A DNA stretch of 64,000 nt from Methanolobus sp. ZRKC5 (GCF_038446525.1 NZ_CP151792.1:1178001-1242000); one strand, 5' to 3'. Positions 1-9,925 are shown, counted from the stretch's first letter. Notes: generated from the sequence alone by a model not told the origin. Program-made: numbers and translations.

Positions 1-2
1 AT

Positions 3-1301
3 ACTGCAGTAGTAGCAGCATTCAAAAATCAACAGGATAATGCACCGCAAAATTATGCAGTTGTACTACCTGCTGAGATGGCTGACCCGGACAGTTCATT
101 GGTTGCTGATGTGTTACCTGCGGATACTTTTGTTCAGTCTGCGAAAAAGGAATCTTATGAAGATGAACGCAATAAATCAGTTTTTGATGATCTGCTAAAA
201 CCCGAGGCAAATGAAACTGATGAACCAACGAAGGAATTTACTTTTGAGGGACCCCATCAAGCAGTATTTGAAGAAAGTATCTTTGAGTCATATTCCCCCG
301 TTTGCCTGCATGAACCTGAAGTGTTTGTAGAGCTGACCCCAAAGGAATACGTCCCTATCCTCAGTCATGATGAACTGGAAGCAGAATTTGGAAGTGGATC
401 AACGTCAAGTTGTGAAAAATCAAGCTCAGAAAAATTGCTTGAAGACCTGAAAGATGACAAGACAGTTGGTAAGATCCTAAATGATTTTGCCCGTGGTTCT
501 CAGAAGAAAAGACTTGCTACAGGAAGATTAAAATCGGGAAGGCGGGCAGAGGTGCTGACCAAAAGCAAACGTGGGCGCTATGTGAGATACAGGATGCCTG
601 GTGAGAAGATCACCGACATTGCCATTGCCCCAACGGTACGCGCAGCAGCACAGCATGCAAAGGACGGGAAGATAGAGATTAAAAAAAGCGATATTCGGGA
701 AAAGGTTAGAAGGAGGCGTATTTCCAGTCTTATAAATATCGTTTTTGACACATCCGGTTCAATGGATGAGCATGAAAAGATCCAAATTACTACAAGTGTG
801 GTACTCGCCCTGCTGAAGGATGCATACCAACGCAGGGACAGGGTTTCACTTGTCACATACAGCGGACGTTCCGGTGAACTGGTGCTTCCCTTCACTTCAT
901 CAGTGGAGGCTGCAAAGCGTTATCTTGAGAAAGTACCTTTCGGAGGTACTACCCCGATGGCTTCAGGACTGTTGAGGGGACTGGACACCCTCATCAGGGA
1001 AGTGAAAAAAGAACCATCTGCGGTGCCTATTATGATATTGGTCACTGACGGAACTGCAAACTCCCCCCTTCATCTTGGAGGGAATATAAGAAGAGAGATC
1101 ATGCAGATCTGCAAACAAATATCCGACCATCACGTCAACATTCTCGTGGTGGACATAAGCAATACCGGTTCCGGCCTTTCCAGAGAAGTTGCCATGCAAA
1201 GCAACGGAAGCTATTATCATCCAAAGTCACTGAGCAAAGAAGCCCTGTATTCTGCCATAAGGCAGGAAAGAGATGAAAAAACAGCTTTTGTGGCAGTATA
1301 A
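3..1301 (+). CDS. VWA-domain protein, ChlD/BchD-like chelatase subunit (5' truncated by window)
   Basis: The reading frame is open to the left window edge, so the start lies outside; the first in-window ATG (78) is probably internal. After an acidic, low-complexity linker (about residues 20-150) comes a basic segment and then a von Willebrand A domain with the MIDAS motif DTSGSMDEHEK and the later motif LVTDGTANS. This order (AAA+ remnant, acidic linker, VWA) is that of the D subunit of Mg/Co chelatases; such subunits bind the AAA+ I subunit and help insert metal into tetrapyrroles. Methanogens need cobalt and nickel tetrapyrroles, but the metal cannot be read here. It could also be a generic MoxR-associated VWA protein. 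Downstream hpt is a separate unit with its own TATA box. Confidence 0.75.
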   Translation, partial: TAVVAAFKNQQDNAPQNYAVVLPAEMADPDSSLVADVLPADTFVQSAKKESYEDERNKSVFDDLLKPEANETDEPTKEFTFEGPHQAVFEESIFESYSPVCLHEPEVFVELTPKEYVPILSHDELEAEFGSGSTSSCEKSSSEKLLEDLKDDKTVGKILNDFARGSQKKRLATGRLKSGRRAEVLTKSKRGRYVRYRMPGEKITDIAIAPTVRAAAQHAKDGKIEIKKSDIREKVRRRRISSLINIVFDTSGSMDEHEKIQITTSVVLALLKDAYQRRDRVSLVTYSGRSGELVLPFTSSVEAAKRYLEKVPFGGTTPMASGLLRGLDTLIREVKKEPSAVPIMILVTDGTANSPLHLGGNIRREIMQICKQISDHHVNILVVDISNTGSGLSREVAMQSNGSYYHPKSLSKEALYSAIRQERDEKTAFVAV

Positions 1302-1328
1302 CCATGGAGTTTTAATTTAACGGTCTGT

Positions 1329-1338
1329 TTTTATATAT
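1329..1338 (+). promoter_or_regulatory. TATA box of hpt
   Basis: The AT-rich string TTTTATATAT lies about 25-30 nt before the ATG at 1361. Archaeal transcription starts about 25 nt after the TATA centre, so the hpt mRNA should have almost no leader. This is inferred from spacing only. Confidence 0.5.
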
Positions 1339-1360
1339 TGGCAGGTAGTAAGCGGTAACT

Positions 1361-1924
1361 ATGCTAAAGATACTTCGTGAATCCCTGTTAAATGCACCTA
1401 TTGTGCAAAGGGGAGAGTATTATTATTTTATCCATCCTATCTCAGATGGAGTTCCGCAGCTTAAACCTGAGCTTCTAGAGGAGATCACAGAACACATATT
1501 AGGAATGGTCAGCAAAGATTTTGATAAGATACTTGCTATAGAAGCCATGGGTATCCCACTTGCCACAGCAATATCCATGAAAACAGGCATTCCATTCACA
1601 ATTATCAGAAAAAGGCCGTATGAACTTGAAGGCGAGATCAAGCTTTCACAGGAAACGGGTTACTCAAAAGGCGAGCTTTATGTAAATGATGTCAAAAAAG
1701 GAGACAAGGTGCTTATCGTTGATGATGTCATAAGCACAGGTGGCACTCTTGAATCATTAATGAAAGCTCTTGAAGGCATTGGCGCCGTTGTCACAGACAC
1801 CATCGTTATTATTGAACGCGGTGATGGCCTTTCAAGATTAAAGAATATGGGAATCAATGTTAAGACTCTGGTACGTATCGATGTAACTGAAAAAGGTGTT
1901 TCCATAGAGGATGCTCATGAGTGA
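1361..1924 (+). CDS. hpt: Hypoxanthine/guanine phosphoribosyltransferase
   Basis: The 187-aa protein is a type I phosphoribosyltransferase of the archaeal Hpt group, which makes IMP/GMP from hypoxanthine or guanine and PRPP in purine salvage. The PRPP-binding motif [14 protein letters not shown] is intact at about residues 119-132, and [12 protein letters not shown] near residue 61 is the conserved N-terminal loop. Length matches archaeal Hpt. The end overlaps the start of dph2 by 8-14 nt, suggesting translational coupling. A TATA box sits about 25 nt upstream of the start, so the transcript is probably leaderless or nearly so. Confidence 0.93.
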   Translation: MLKILRESLLNAPIVQRGEYYYFIHPISDGVPQLKPELLEEITEHILGMVSKDFDKILAIEAMGIPLATAISMKTGIPFTIIRKRPYELEGEIKLSQETGYSKGELYVNDVKKGDKVLIVDDVISTGGTLESLMKALEGIGAVVTDTIVIIERGDGLSRLKNMGINVKTLVRIDVTEKGVSIEDAHE

Positions 1925-2912
1925 AGGAGAAGCTTTTGATTTTCAGCTTGACCGTATCATCTCTGTCATTAAGGATACAGATGCGAAGGTCATAGGATTA
2001 CAGTTCCCGGAAGGTTTCAAAAGGCGCTCCCCAGCAATTGCCTCGCGGATAGAGAATGAAACAGAGGTCACTGTATTCATATCAGGAAATCCATGTTTCG
2101 GAGCATGTGACATTGATGTGGCGTTACTTGACAAAGTAGAGATCCTTTTCCACTTTGGCCATGCGCACCTCGATGATAATAAACTTTCACAGAAGGTGTA
2201 TTTCATTGAGACAAGATCAGCTGTGGATGTTAAGGATGTCGTAAAGCTGGCTGTTGCTAAGCTTCAGGGCCAAAAGATAGGTCTGATAAGCACAGTTCAG
2301 CATGTACAGAAACTGGAAGATGCAGCTTCAATTCTCAAAGAGCACGGCAAAGAGTGCATCATATGTACCGGCGATAGTAAGATAGCATATCCTGGGCAGG
2401 TACTGGGATGTAATTTCTCTGCTGCAAGGAAAGAAGAGTGTGATGAGTACCTATACATTGGAAGCGGACAGTTTCACCCACTCGGCGTTTCCCTGGCAAC
2501 AAAGAAACGAGTTCTTATAGCGGATCCATTTGTGAATGAACTTCGTGAGGCTGACAGTTCCAGAATACTCCGGCAAAGAAGTGCGGTGATAGCAAAGTCA
2601 CTTGATGCTGAGGTATTTGGTATCGTGGTATCTACAAAACCCGGACAGGATCGGACGAAGCTTGCTGAGGAACTGAAGAACATGGCAAAGAAACATGGCA
2701 AAAAAGCCCATATCCTCACAATGGATCTTGTCACCCCGGACCAGTTATTGCAGTTCAAGGTGGACTCTTTTGTGAATACGGCATGCCCTCGGCTTGCTAT
2801 AGATGAAGTCGGAAGGTTCAATGCACCAATGTTGACCCCCATGGAGTTTGAGATCGTGCTTGGTGAGAGGGATTGGGAAGACCTTGTGTTTGATGAGATC
2901 ACAGGTGAATGA
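1917..2912 (+). CDS. dph2: Diphthamide biosynthesis enzyme Dph2
   Basis: This is the archaeal radical enzyme that transfers the 3-amino-3-carboxypropyl group of SAM to a histidine of elongation factor 2, the first step of diphthamide synthesis. The three cysteines that hold the unusual 4Fe-4S cluster are visible, one per domain: [21 protein letters not shown] and [10 protein letters not shown]. Length (about 331 aa) fits archaeal Dph2. Two ATGs (1911 and 1917) are possible; I give the second, which starts MSEGEAFDF. It overlaps hpt at the 5' end and the methyltransferase gene at the 3' end by 4 nt, so the three are probably one operon. Confidence 0.93.
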   Translation: MSEGEAFDFQLDRIISVIKDTDAKVIGLQFPEGFKRRSPAIASRIENETEVTVFISGNPCFGACDIDVALLDKVEILFHFGHAHLDDNKLSQKVYFIETRSAVDVKDVVKLAVAKLQGQKIGLISTVQHVQKLEDAASILKEHGKECIICTGDSKIAYPGQVLGCNFSAARKEECDEYLYIGSGQFHPLGVSLATKKRVLIADPFVNELREADSSRILRQRSAVIAKSLDAEVFGIVVSTKPGQDRTKLAEELKNMAKKHGKKAHILTMDLVTPDQLLQFKVDSFVNTACPRLAIDEVGRFNAPMLTPMEFEIVLGERDWEDLVFDEITGE

Positions 2913-3502
2913 AATTGAAGCAACGAAAGCTTGAGATCTTACTTGAACAGGTAGATGGTTTTGATAAACCCAGTGCTTCCCTTGAACAATATGCCACCCC
3001 TGCACTACTTGCTGCTGAGATGTTGCATTTTGCTTACATGCAGGGTGATCTTGAGGGCGATGTGTTCGACCTTGGATGTGGCACAGGAATTCTTGCAATC
3101 GGAGCAAAATTACTTGGAGCTGAAAAGGTGGTCGGTTTTGATGTTGACCATAAGGCTTTAGAGATTGCACGGAAAAATGCTGAAAAACTAGGAGTGGATA
3201 TCGAGTTTGTCCATAACGATATTTTTGAGGTCGATGGGCATGCTGACACGGTTATTATGAACCCTCCATTTGGTGCGCAGACCAAAGGGAGTGACCGACC
3301 GTTTCTTTTAAGTGCGTTGAAAGCCAGTGATGTGATATATTCCATTCATAATTGCGGGAGCCATGATTTTATTCATAAGTTCATTGGTGATGCCAGGATA
3401 ACAGATTGGTACACAACGGCATTTCCAATAAAACGAACATTTAAATTTCATAAAAAAGAAGTAGAAATGGTAAAGGTAGAAATCTATCGCATTGTGCGAT
3501 AA
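2909..3502 (+). CDS. METTL5-like N6-adenine RNA methyltransferase
   Basis: The 197-aa protein has a class I SAM methyltransferase fold: motif [16 protein letters not shown], an acidic residue after strand 2 (VGFDVD) and the catalytic NPPFG motif of N6-adenine methyltransferases. Size and the N-terminal LEQYATP motif match the archaeal METTL5 family, whose eukaryotic members methylate one adenosine of small-subunit rRNA. A 16S rRNA target is therefore likely but inferred. The start codon overlaps the dph2 stop (ATGA), so the pair is translationally coupled. Confidence 0.85.
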   Translation: MKLKQRKLEILLEQVDGFDKPSASLEQYATPALLAAEMLHFAYMQGDLEGDVFDLGCGTGILAIGAKLLGAEKVVGFDVDHKALEIARKNAEKLGVDIEFVHNDIFEVDGHADTVIMNPPFGAQTKGSDRPFLLSALKASDVIYSIHNCGSHDFIHKFIGDARITDWYTTAFPIKRTFKFHKKEVEMVKVEIYRIVR

Positions 3503-3723
3503 TAATTTATGATTTAATGCAGTTCTTACTTGAAAAATATCATGGATCTTATGCACTTTTATATTGATTTCAAATTATATGAGGGATTCTTATTAGAATA
3601 AGAAATAGACGAAAGACTTCACGCAGGAAGATCAAATCATCTAATTCCGAAGACCAGCAGGCTGGCGAAATAGAGGTTCCAGTAAAAGGACCGAAAGCTA
3701 CTGGTGCACCCACAAAGGGCTCC

Positions 3724-4398
3724 GTGGATGATAAGAAGAAAAAGGTTCGAAGCAGTGAAGCAGGAAAGAAGAATATGAAACCCAAGAAAGGGTCTACGGA
3801 AGAAGATGACATGGATACCGAAGACGACGTTAATATCGAAGAAAGTGTTTTTGTAATGCCTGGTGACTTCGTAGGAACTACGGAAGAGTTCAAGGCAGGT
3901 AATGGAACCTATGTCAACGTGGCAGACATCCATTCACTTGGCACCGGGTATGTAATGATAGACCGTAAATCGAGGATTATCTCCATTGTTCCACAGACAA
4001 CTACCCCGCCTGAAATAGTAGAAGGTGACATCATTGTAGGGAGCGTAGTCAATATGCGTGAGTCCGTTGCACTGGTGGAAATAGGAGCTATCAAGGGAAA
4101 GGGTGACCGTGAATTCCAGACCAACGGCGCAGCAGCTATCCACGTATCTAACGTTAAGGATTCATATGTCAAGAACCTCGGCCAGGAGTTTGCTCTTTCA
4201 GATGTAGTAAAAGCAAAGGTAATTAATACCCAGAATATGCGTCTGAGTACTGATGGCAAATCTCTCGGAGTTATGAAAGCTTATTGTTCAAAATGCAGGA
4301 CAGATCTTGTAAAAGACAACAACAGACTAAAATGCCCCATATGTGGTCGCATAGAGAAAAGAAAGATCTCTTCTGACTACGGAACAGGAATTGTCTGA
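3724..4398 (+). CDS. csl4: Exosome RNA-binding subunit Csl4
   Basis: Csl4 caps the archaeal exosome and recruits RNA and DnaG. After a charged, disordered N-terminus come the N-terminal beta domain (VMPGDFVGTTEEFKAGNGTY), an S1-like region, and a C-terminal zinc ribbon with CSKC and CPIC pairs at about residues 185-206. The GTG at 3724 follows AAAGGG and is a usable start. The frame is open back to a TGA at 3580 and encodes about 40 further basic and polar residues; GAGGG at 3581-3585 precedes an in-frame ATT at 3592. A non-canonical, earlier start therefore cannot be excluded. rpoL follows after 36 nt. Confidence 0.92.
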   Translation: MDDKKKKVRSSEAGKKNMKPKKGSTEEDDMDTEDDVNIEESVFVMPGDFVGTTEEFKAGNGTYVNVADIHSLGTGYVMIDRKSRIISIVPQTTTPPEIVEGDIIVGSVVNMRESVALVEIGAIKGKGDREFQTNGAAAIHVSNVKDSYVKNLGQEFALSDVVKAKVINTQNMRLSTDGKSLGVMKAYCSKCRTDLVKDNNRLKCPICGRIEKRKISSDYGTGIV

Positions 4399-4434
4399 AT
4401 ATTATATTGATAATTATAATTAGGTGAAATAAAG

Positions 4435-4713
4435 ATGGAATTGAAGATCATTGATAAAACTGATGATGAGATGCACCTTGAGATCATAGGTGAAAATCAC
4501 ACTCTTCTCAATATGCTTAAGTCAACTCTTCTCGATGACAAAAGGGTTCAGATAGCAACATATGATATGAAACACGTATCAATAAGTGATCCGATCCTTT
4601 TTGTGAGAACAGATGGAGCAGATCCTATAGATGTGGTAAAGGATGCTGCAAGCAGTCTGGTTACCCAGTGTGACGAGTTCATGTCAGTTTTTAAGACCTC
4701 TATAGATATCTAA
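4435..4713 (+). CDS. rpoL: DNA-directed RNA polymerase subunit L
   Basis: The 92-aa protein is archaeal RpoL, homologue of eukaryotic RPB11/AC19 and of the alpha dimerisation domain; it pairs with RpoD in the assembly platform. The motif HTLLNMLKSTLL at about residues 22-33 is the conserved helix of the RPB11 fold, and length matches the family. GGTGA lies before the ATG. It follows csl4 and is closed by a hairpin terminator, so it is the last gene of its unit. Confidence 0.95.
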   Translation: MELKIIDKTDDEMHLEIIGENHTLLNMLKSTLLDDKRVQIATYDMKHVSISDPILFVRTDGADPIDVVKDAASSLVTQCDEFMSVFKTSIDI

Positions 4714-4725
4714 GCAATTTGAAGT

Positions 4726-4757
4726 AGCACCTTAGGTGCTCCCTCTTTTCTTTTTTA
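4726..4757 (+). terminator. Hairpin plus T-tract terminator after rpoL
   Basis: AGCACCT and AGGTGCT form a perfect 7-bp stem around one base, followed by a pyrimidine run ending in six Ts. Many archaeal ends need only the T-tract, so the hairpin is an extra. Confidence 0.75.
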
Positions 4758-4823
4758 ATTATGAGTCAGTCGTGGCTTTGATTCATCTCAAATATAGAAA
4801 TAATTTACAATGAACATTTTTAA

Positions 4824-6038
<1,215 letters not shown>

Positions 6039-6199
6039 AATATCTGTTTGAGTGCTTTCTTTTTTATTTTGGATTTTGACCCGTCATGGCAGTTCATGCC
6101 ATTGTTTTTTAGCAAATTAGAATACAAAGCTGATGTTGGTACTACGTTCTATTTTTCAATTGTATCTGTGAAAGTATCGGTGTAGTCCATTCTTTTTTC

Positions 6200-6393
6200 G
6201 TAACTATTCAGCCTGGCACGATTTGCCTATTGGTACTGATTTCATCGAAATAGAGATGTCTGCTCACTAACAATCTAACAATCAAAAAAGCAATCAATAG
6301 CAACAATCAAAATAAATGATTCTAATGAAATTTACGTTTCAACTTTTTGTCAAGATTGTTATTGATAGCGTTTTTATCAGGCTGAATAGTTAC
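6200..6393 (+). mobile_element. MITE copy A (194 bp, IS66-like ends)
   Basis: The ends are a perfect 16-bp inverted repeat, GTAACTATTCAGCCTG. The element carries no gene and is flanked by the 8-bp direct repeat CTTTTTTC (6192-6199 and 6394-6401). Inside, AATCAATAGCAACAATC pairs imperfectly with GATTGTTATTGATAGC, so the element can fold into a long hairpin. It belongs to the same subfamily (GGCACGATTTGCC near the left end) as the copies at 23839 and 33903. GTAA ends with 8-bp duplications are hallmarks of IS66-family elements; that link is inference. Confidence 0.9.
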
Positions 6394-6411
6394 CTTTTTT
6401 CTTAATAAAAC

Positions 6412-6605
6412 GTAACTATTCAGCCTACCACAATTAGCCTATTGATACTGATTTAATCAAAACGGAGATGTTTGCTCACTAACAACCTAAGAATCAAAAA
6501 AGCAATCAATGACAACAATCAAAATTAATGATCCTAATAAAATGTAGGTCTCAACTTTTTGTCAAGATTGCTATTGATAGTGTTTTTATCAGGCTGAATA
6601 GTTAC
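6412..6605 (+). mobile_element. MITE copy B (194 bp, second subfamily)
   Basis: Same length and ends as copy A (15-bp perfect terminal repeat) but differing at about 22 of 194 positions, with ACCACAATTAGCC near the left end. It is flanked by its own 8-bp target duplication AATAAAAC (6404-6411 and 6606-6613), which shows it inserted independently of copy A. Only 18 bp separate the two elements: the right duplication of A, two bases, and the left duplication of B. Confidence 0.9.
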
Positions 6606-6740
6606 AATAAAACAAAAGCACACCTCAAATAACAATCTTTATATATTTATTAGTACACCTTTATTTATCGCCATCTATGATTGTTTAAATTATGTTGTGT
6701 ATGGCGGTAGCACATCCATTGGATGTCAAGGAGAGTTTTT

Positions 6741-7208
6741 ATGGAAGATGAAATAATCGGCATTGTTCCGAACATGAAGAGAAGTAAAATGTTAGGTTTA
6801 TCCTACGATTCATTTACGCTTGTAGCAACGCCTGATACAACTATATTTGCCAAGGTAACAAATGACGTTATGAAGCAGGTTGTCAAGGAGTCCCGTGATC
6901 AAGCCAAAGCAGAAGGAAAAGGTTTCTTTGGTCAGTGGGGTGCACAGATGAAGGGTTCTTTCAGGTATGCAGAAAGGTATGCCGGAATGAGCGCACAGGC
7001 TGCACTGGCGGAGAATGAAGCTAATTTTTCAATTCCAAATGCAGGTATAAGTTCTATAAAAATAAAGAAAAAGAGTAGCCAGGATGACGATGAGATTCAG
7101 ATTACGTGGCAGGTCATCATCCAGTCTAATTCAGGCAAGCTGAAATTTAAGACTGATTTTGATCCAAAAGAACATTTGAGAAAAATATACGGTGACAGAG
7201 TAAAATGA
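6741..7208 (+). CDS. Conserved hypothetical protein, possibly PH-like
   Basis: AAGGAGAG lies 6 nt before ATG 6741, which decides the start over an earlier in-frame ATG at 6723. The 155-aa product has no signal peptide or membrane segment. It begins with a beta-rich stretch (IIGIVPNMKRSKMLGLSYDS), has a charged helix and an alanine-rich segment, and ends in strands with alternating residues (DEIQITWQVIIQSNSGKLKF). This layout suggests a pleckstrin-like or GRAM-like small domain, but I recognise no family with certainty and infer no function. It is monocistronic, downstream of the MITE pair. Confidence 0.65.
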   Translation: MEDEIIGIVPNMKRSKMLGLSYDSFTLVATPDTTIFAKVTNDVMKQVVKESRDQAKAEGKGFFGQWGAQMKGSFRYAERYAGMSAQAALAENEANFSIPNAGISSIKIKKKSSQDDDEIQITWQVIIQSNSGKLKFKTDFDPKEHLRKIYGDRVK

Positions 7209-7300
7209 TCTTTTCGTGGAGTAATGTTATTGCTCCATAATTTTCATTTTGTTTCCTCATACATTTACCTCATTTTTCATGATTGTTCTTAAAACAAATC

Positions 7301-7310
7301 TGATATATAC
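7301..7310 (+). promoter_or_regulatory. TATA box 25 nt before a GTG start
   Basis: TGATATATAC is centred about 25 nt before the GTG at 7331, and no Shine-Dalgarno sequence lies between them. The spacing implies a leaderless mRNA starting at or near the GTG. Confidence 0.55.
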
Positions 7311-7330
7311 TGCTTTTTCTATTTCTTATT

Positions 7331-8197
7331 GTGAACAATGATCTCCTTTCCATTCTGAACCAGAGAATTGCCAGTTTTCGCTCGCTACAAGTCGTAGAAG
7401 ACTACTACCTTGTGTTGGGCGGTGGAAAGATTGGAAGTGATTTTGCCAGGTATTCAAAAGAGCAATCTTTTCCGTTTGTTGTAATTATTGATATTGATGA
7501 GAATGCAGATGCTTCAAAAAGTTCAATAATAGTTGACAGGGAGGAACTTTTCAGGCTCATCAGGACTTATAGGGAATCAAAAGAAAACGAAAACAATGTC
7601 TATTTCCACTGCATGGATGTTCATGATGTTCCTCTAATTCTGGAAGCCGGTATTCCGGAATACATTATCCCTGCTGTACCTACTCATGCTGTCGTTAATA
7701 TGGCAATCGATATGCTGGGTTCAATTTATCCCAGGCCATTGATATCAGATCTTGCTTTTGAAGAAAATGATGAAAAGCAGACTGCATATTACTATGATGC
7801 CATGTCCGAATTACCAGAGCGAATTGTAGTATTTAACTCTCCCTATGATGGTGTCATTATGTTCTCATATGCTAAAATGGGTGATATCTGTCCTGATAAT
7901 TGCATGGGACCTGAAAAATACTGTTACAACTTCAAAAGAGAGAAGCCTGAAACTATAACTGCTTATGTTAAGAAGTTACTATCCTCCCATAAGGGTTGGG
8001 TATTTGAGAGTTGCCAGATGAAGCCAGGAATTGGCGGAATAAAAGGTATTGACTTTAAAGAACATATGCTGTCTATAATGGAACACGCGAAAGCCGTGAA
8101 TGAAAAGACTGACACGTATTCTGTTGAGGATAGGATCTTCTTTATTGCGACAACATGTAATTGTCATGGGATAATGAATTTTCTTCAAGTAGTCTGA
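7331..8197 (+). CDS. Conserved archaeal protein with Rossmann-like N-terminus and cysteine cluster
   Basis: The 288-aa protein starts at GTG. Residues about 25-50 (YYLVLGGGKIGSDFARY followed by VVIIDID) look like a dinucleotide-binding beta-alpha-beta unit with GGGKIG and an acidic end of strand 2. Further on are a proline-rich strand (IPAVPTHAVVNMAIDMLG) and a cysteine group, CPDNCMGPEKYC, at about residues 197-208 plus CNCHG near the C-terminus, which could bind a metal or a cluster. I do not recognise a characterised family. The promoter position suggests leaderless translation. Monocistronic. Confidence 0.7.
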   Translation: MNNDLLSILNQRIASFRSLQVVEDYYLVLGGGKIGSDFARYSKEQSFPFVVIIDIDENADASKSSIIVDREELFRLIRTYRESKENENNVYFHCMDVHDVPLILEAGIPEYIIPAVPTHAVVNMAIDMLGSIYPRPLISDLAFEENDEKQTAYYYDAMSELPERIVVFNSPYDGVIMFSYAKMGDICPDNCMGPEKYCYNFKREKPETITAYVKKLLSSHKGWVFESCQMKPGIGGIKGIDFKEHMLSIMEHAKAVNEKTDTYSVEDRIFFIATTCNCHGIMNFLQVV

Positions 8198-8497
8198 AAT
8201 GCCTTTTTTTGTGTTCTTTAATAGTTCAAGTTGCGTTATTTGAACAATTTCAACAAGTTAATTGGCAGCAGCGGGTTTATATCACATAGTGTTGTATCTA
8301 TATCTAGTTCGATTGGTCAACGATTTAATAAAAGGATACTATATTTTTGTGTGCTTCTTTTAACAATTGCTAGGACAATTAGAGTTAGTCGTATAAGAAG
8401 GAAGTATCTGGCTAAGGCCGGATAAAACTAATCATGCGTAACGTCTCAATCTCGGCTTTGCTGAGCGAACTAATAGAAAACTAAGGAGATATAAAAT
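8198..8497 (+). other. 300-bp intergenic region, probable long leader of the zinc-ribbon gene
   Basis: No convincing gene lies here. A TATA-like ACTATATTTT at about 8338-8347 would place a transcript start near 8370 and give the next gene a leader of about 125 nt. Within the leader, GGCCG-containing bases at 8413-8420 can pair with 8453-8460 (8 bp with two wobbles, 32-nt loop). AAGGAG at 8483-8488 is the ribosome binding site. Confidence 0.4.
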
Positions 8498-8689
8498 ATG
8501 GGATACAATGACAGAGGCGGAAACAGTAGAGGCGGCGGCGGCGGCTTTAGATCAACAGGTCCAAGAGAAATGCACAAAGCAACATGCTCAGACTGCAAAC
8601 AGGAAACCGAAGTACCTTTCAAGCCATCTGGCGACAGACCTGTATACTGCAGGGAATGCTTCCAGAAGCACAGACCAGCAAGATACTAG
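8498..8689 (+). CDS. Small CxxC-x17-CxxC zinc-ribbon protein
   Basis: The 63-aa protein has a glycine- and arginine-rich N-terminus (residues 1-22) and then CSDC and CREC separated by exactly 17 residues, the spacing of the archaeal CxxC-x17-CxxC family. Four cysteines indicate a zinc ribbon, and the RG-rich tail suggests nucleic acid binding; abundant small proteins of this kind are known in Methanosarcinales and have been linked to cold adaptation in some. It has a strong AAGGAG site 9 nt before the ATG and a possible structured long leader. Its exact role is unknown. Confidence 0.85.
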   Translation: MGYNDRGGNSRGGGGGFRSTGPREMHKATCSDCKQETEVPFKPSGDRPVYCRECFQKHRPARY

Positions 8690-8838
8690 TTATACTTTAG
8701 TATAACTACAATTTTTAATAAAAGGTAGATGCGCAACGGTCATTTTTTGATCGGTATCTGCCTGGAAAACTTTTTTTACATTTGTATTTTTTGCCTATAA
8801 TGTGATTTCTATGGGAGAAATCAGAGAGGAATGTAGAT

Positions 8839-9027
8839 ATGAATCTTGAAAGTGTGGTATGTCCGAGCTGTGGGTCACAAATCCTTGCGACAATCCCCCT
8901 AAGCCAATCCATTGTTTGTGTTTCAATTAGCTCAGGTAAGCCGGCTGATTTTGGAGCAACATATAAATCCGCATCAAGGTGTACCAGTTGCAAAAAGAGT
9001 TTTGCATGCTATACTAAAAATGTCTGA
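8839..9027 (+). CDS. Small zinc-ribbon protein
   Basis: The 62-aa product has CPSC at residues 8-11 and CTSC at about 48-51, the arrangement of a two-knuckle zinc ribbon. Upstream, GAGAGGAATGTAGAT gives an AGAGGA ribosome site before the ATG. No close family is recognised. It stands between the other zinc-ribbon gene and a convergent ywbE-like gene, and may be nucleic acid binding or simply structural. Confidence 0.6.
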   Translation: MNLESVVCPSCGSQILATIPLSQSIVCVSISSGKPADFGATYKSASRCTSCKKSFACYTKNV

Positions 9028-9049
9028 TAAGACAACAATATAGAATTGA

Positions 9050-9253
9050 TTATGTGTCAGAGTAGATTTCTTTTACTCTTCCAACCCGACCATCTTCCAA
9101 TTGTACTTTAATCCCGTGCGGATGCGATGAGGAATTGGTCAGGATTTTCTTGACAACACCCTTGGTTATTTTTCCACTCTTCTGATCTTGCTTGAGAACA
9201 ATTCCTACGTTTATTCCAATTTTGATATTCTTTCTGGAGCTTCCCGGATTCAT
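9050..9253 (-). CDS. YwbE family protein (DUF2196)
   Basis: The 67-aa protein carries the family core: IGINVGIVLKQDQKSGK, then GVVKKILTNSSSHPHGIKV and LEDGRVGRVKEI. These match the Bacillus YwbE family, small beta-barrel proteins of unknown function found in bacteria and methanogens. The length is typical. It is convergent to the upstream zinc-ribbon gene, with a 22-bp gap. Confidence 0.9.
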   Translation of the reverse strand: MNPGSSRKNIKIGINVGIVLKQDQKSGKITKGVVKKILTNSSSHPHGIKVQLEDGRVGRVKEIYSDT

Positions 9254-9452
9254 GGTGCTAGGTGAGTTTGAGCTTATATAAGGATGTTTATCAGCAGAAA
9301 ATCAATAGCTCGATATGTAGGAAGCATTTCCGATCTCTTGTGTAAATGCCTTTTGCTTTTGAAAGAACCAAATTATTAATTAGATACATCCGGTTTGCCA
9401 AAAAGGTTTTGAGCCACTGGTTTTATATTATACATATCTTGGATGTGAAAAT

Positions 9453-9692
9453 GTGAAGGATGAAAAAAAAGAATACCTTGTACGCAAAGAGATGTATGCG
9501 GAAACGGTAAAAAAGAATAAAAAAGTAGGCATGGCAAATATGGTAGTATTCAGTATAGGCTTACTCTTGAAATATTTAGGCAGACCTGAACTTGGAGGTC
9601 ATTTTATCTGGTTGGGTATCATCATCCTGGTATACGTTTTCGGTTCCAATCTGATGGCAAAATATGAAATGAAAAAATATCAGTTAAAATAG
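9453..9692 (+). CDS. Small membrane protein, unknown function
   Basis: The 79-aa product from a GTG start has a charged N-terminal helix (about 1-25, rich in Lys/Glu) and two hydrophobic segments at about 26-43 and 48-68, ending in a lysine-rich tail. It is therefore a likely two-pass membrane protein. No family recognised. A TATA-like ATTATACATAT lies about 25 nt upstream, so the message may be leaderless. Confidence 0.5.
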   Translation: MKDEKKEYLVRKEMYAETVKKNKKVGMANMVVFSIGLLLKYLGRPELGGHFIWLGIIILVYVFGSNLMAKYEMKKYQLK

Positions 9693-9851
9693 GCGATAAG
9701 TATTGCCTTTATATCTTTTTTATCAGTGCCTGGTTCGAGTTTACAGACACGGTATTTTTCTTAATTGAATTGTCGGCAGGTTTTATCGCAATCAAGGGGA
9801 GATAAATGTTACACCAAGAGTAATAATTGTATGTCTAAAAAAGTAGTAAAA

Positions 9852-9925
9852 AGCCTCGAGCGTGATTTGAACACGCGACCTAGTGATTACAAATCACTCG
9901 CTCTGCCGGGCTGAGCCATCGAGGC
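9852..9925 (-). tRNA. tRNA-Thr (anticodon TGT)
   Basis: On the minus strand the 7-bp acceptor stem GCCTCGA/TCGAGGC closes a full cloverleaf: D arm with GGCTCAG, anticodon loop TTTGTAA (anticodon TGT at 9889-9891), and T loop GTTCAAATC. The discriminator base is T, as is usual for archaeal tRNA-Thr. There is no intron and no encoded CCA. An oligo-T stretch follows on the minus strand (9835-9851). Confidence 0.95.

Noticed and set aside
578-895. Minus-strand frame inside the VWA gene
   Set aside because: Lies wholly opposite a well-supported gene with no ribosome site or family match.
8231-8425. 64-codon frame in the leader region of the zinc-ribbon gene
   Set aside because: Poor codon pattern, no ribosome site and overlap with the probable promoter; treated as a chance frame.
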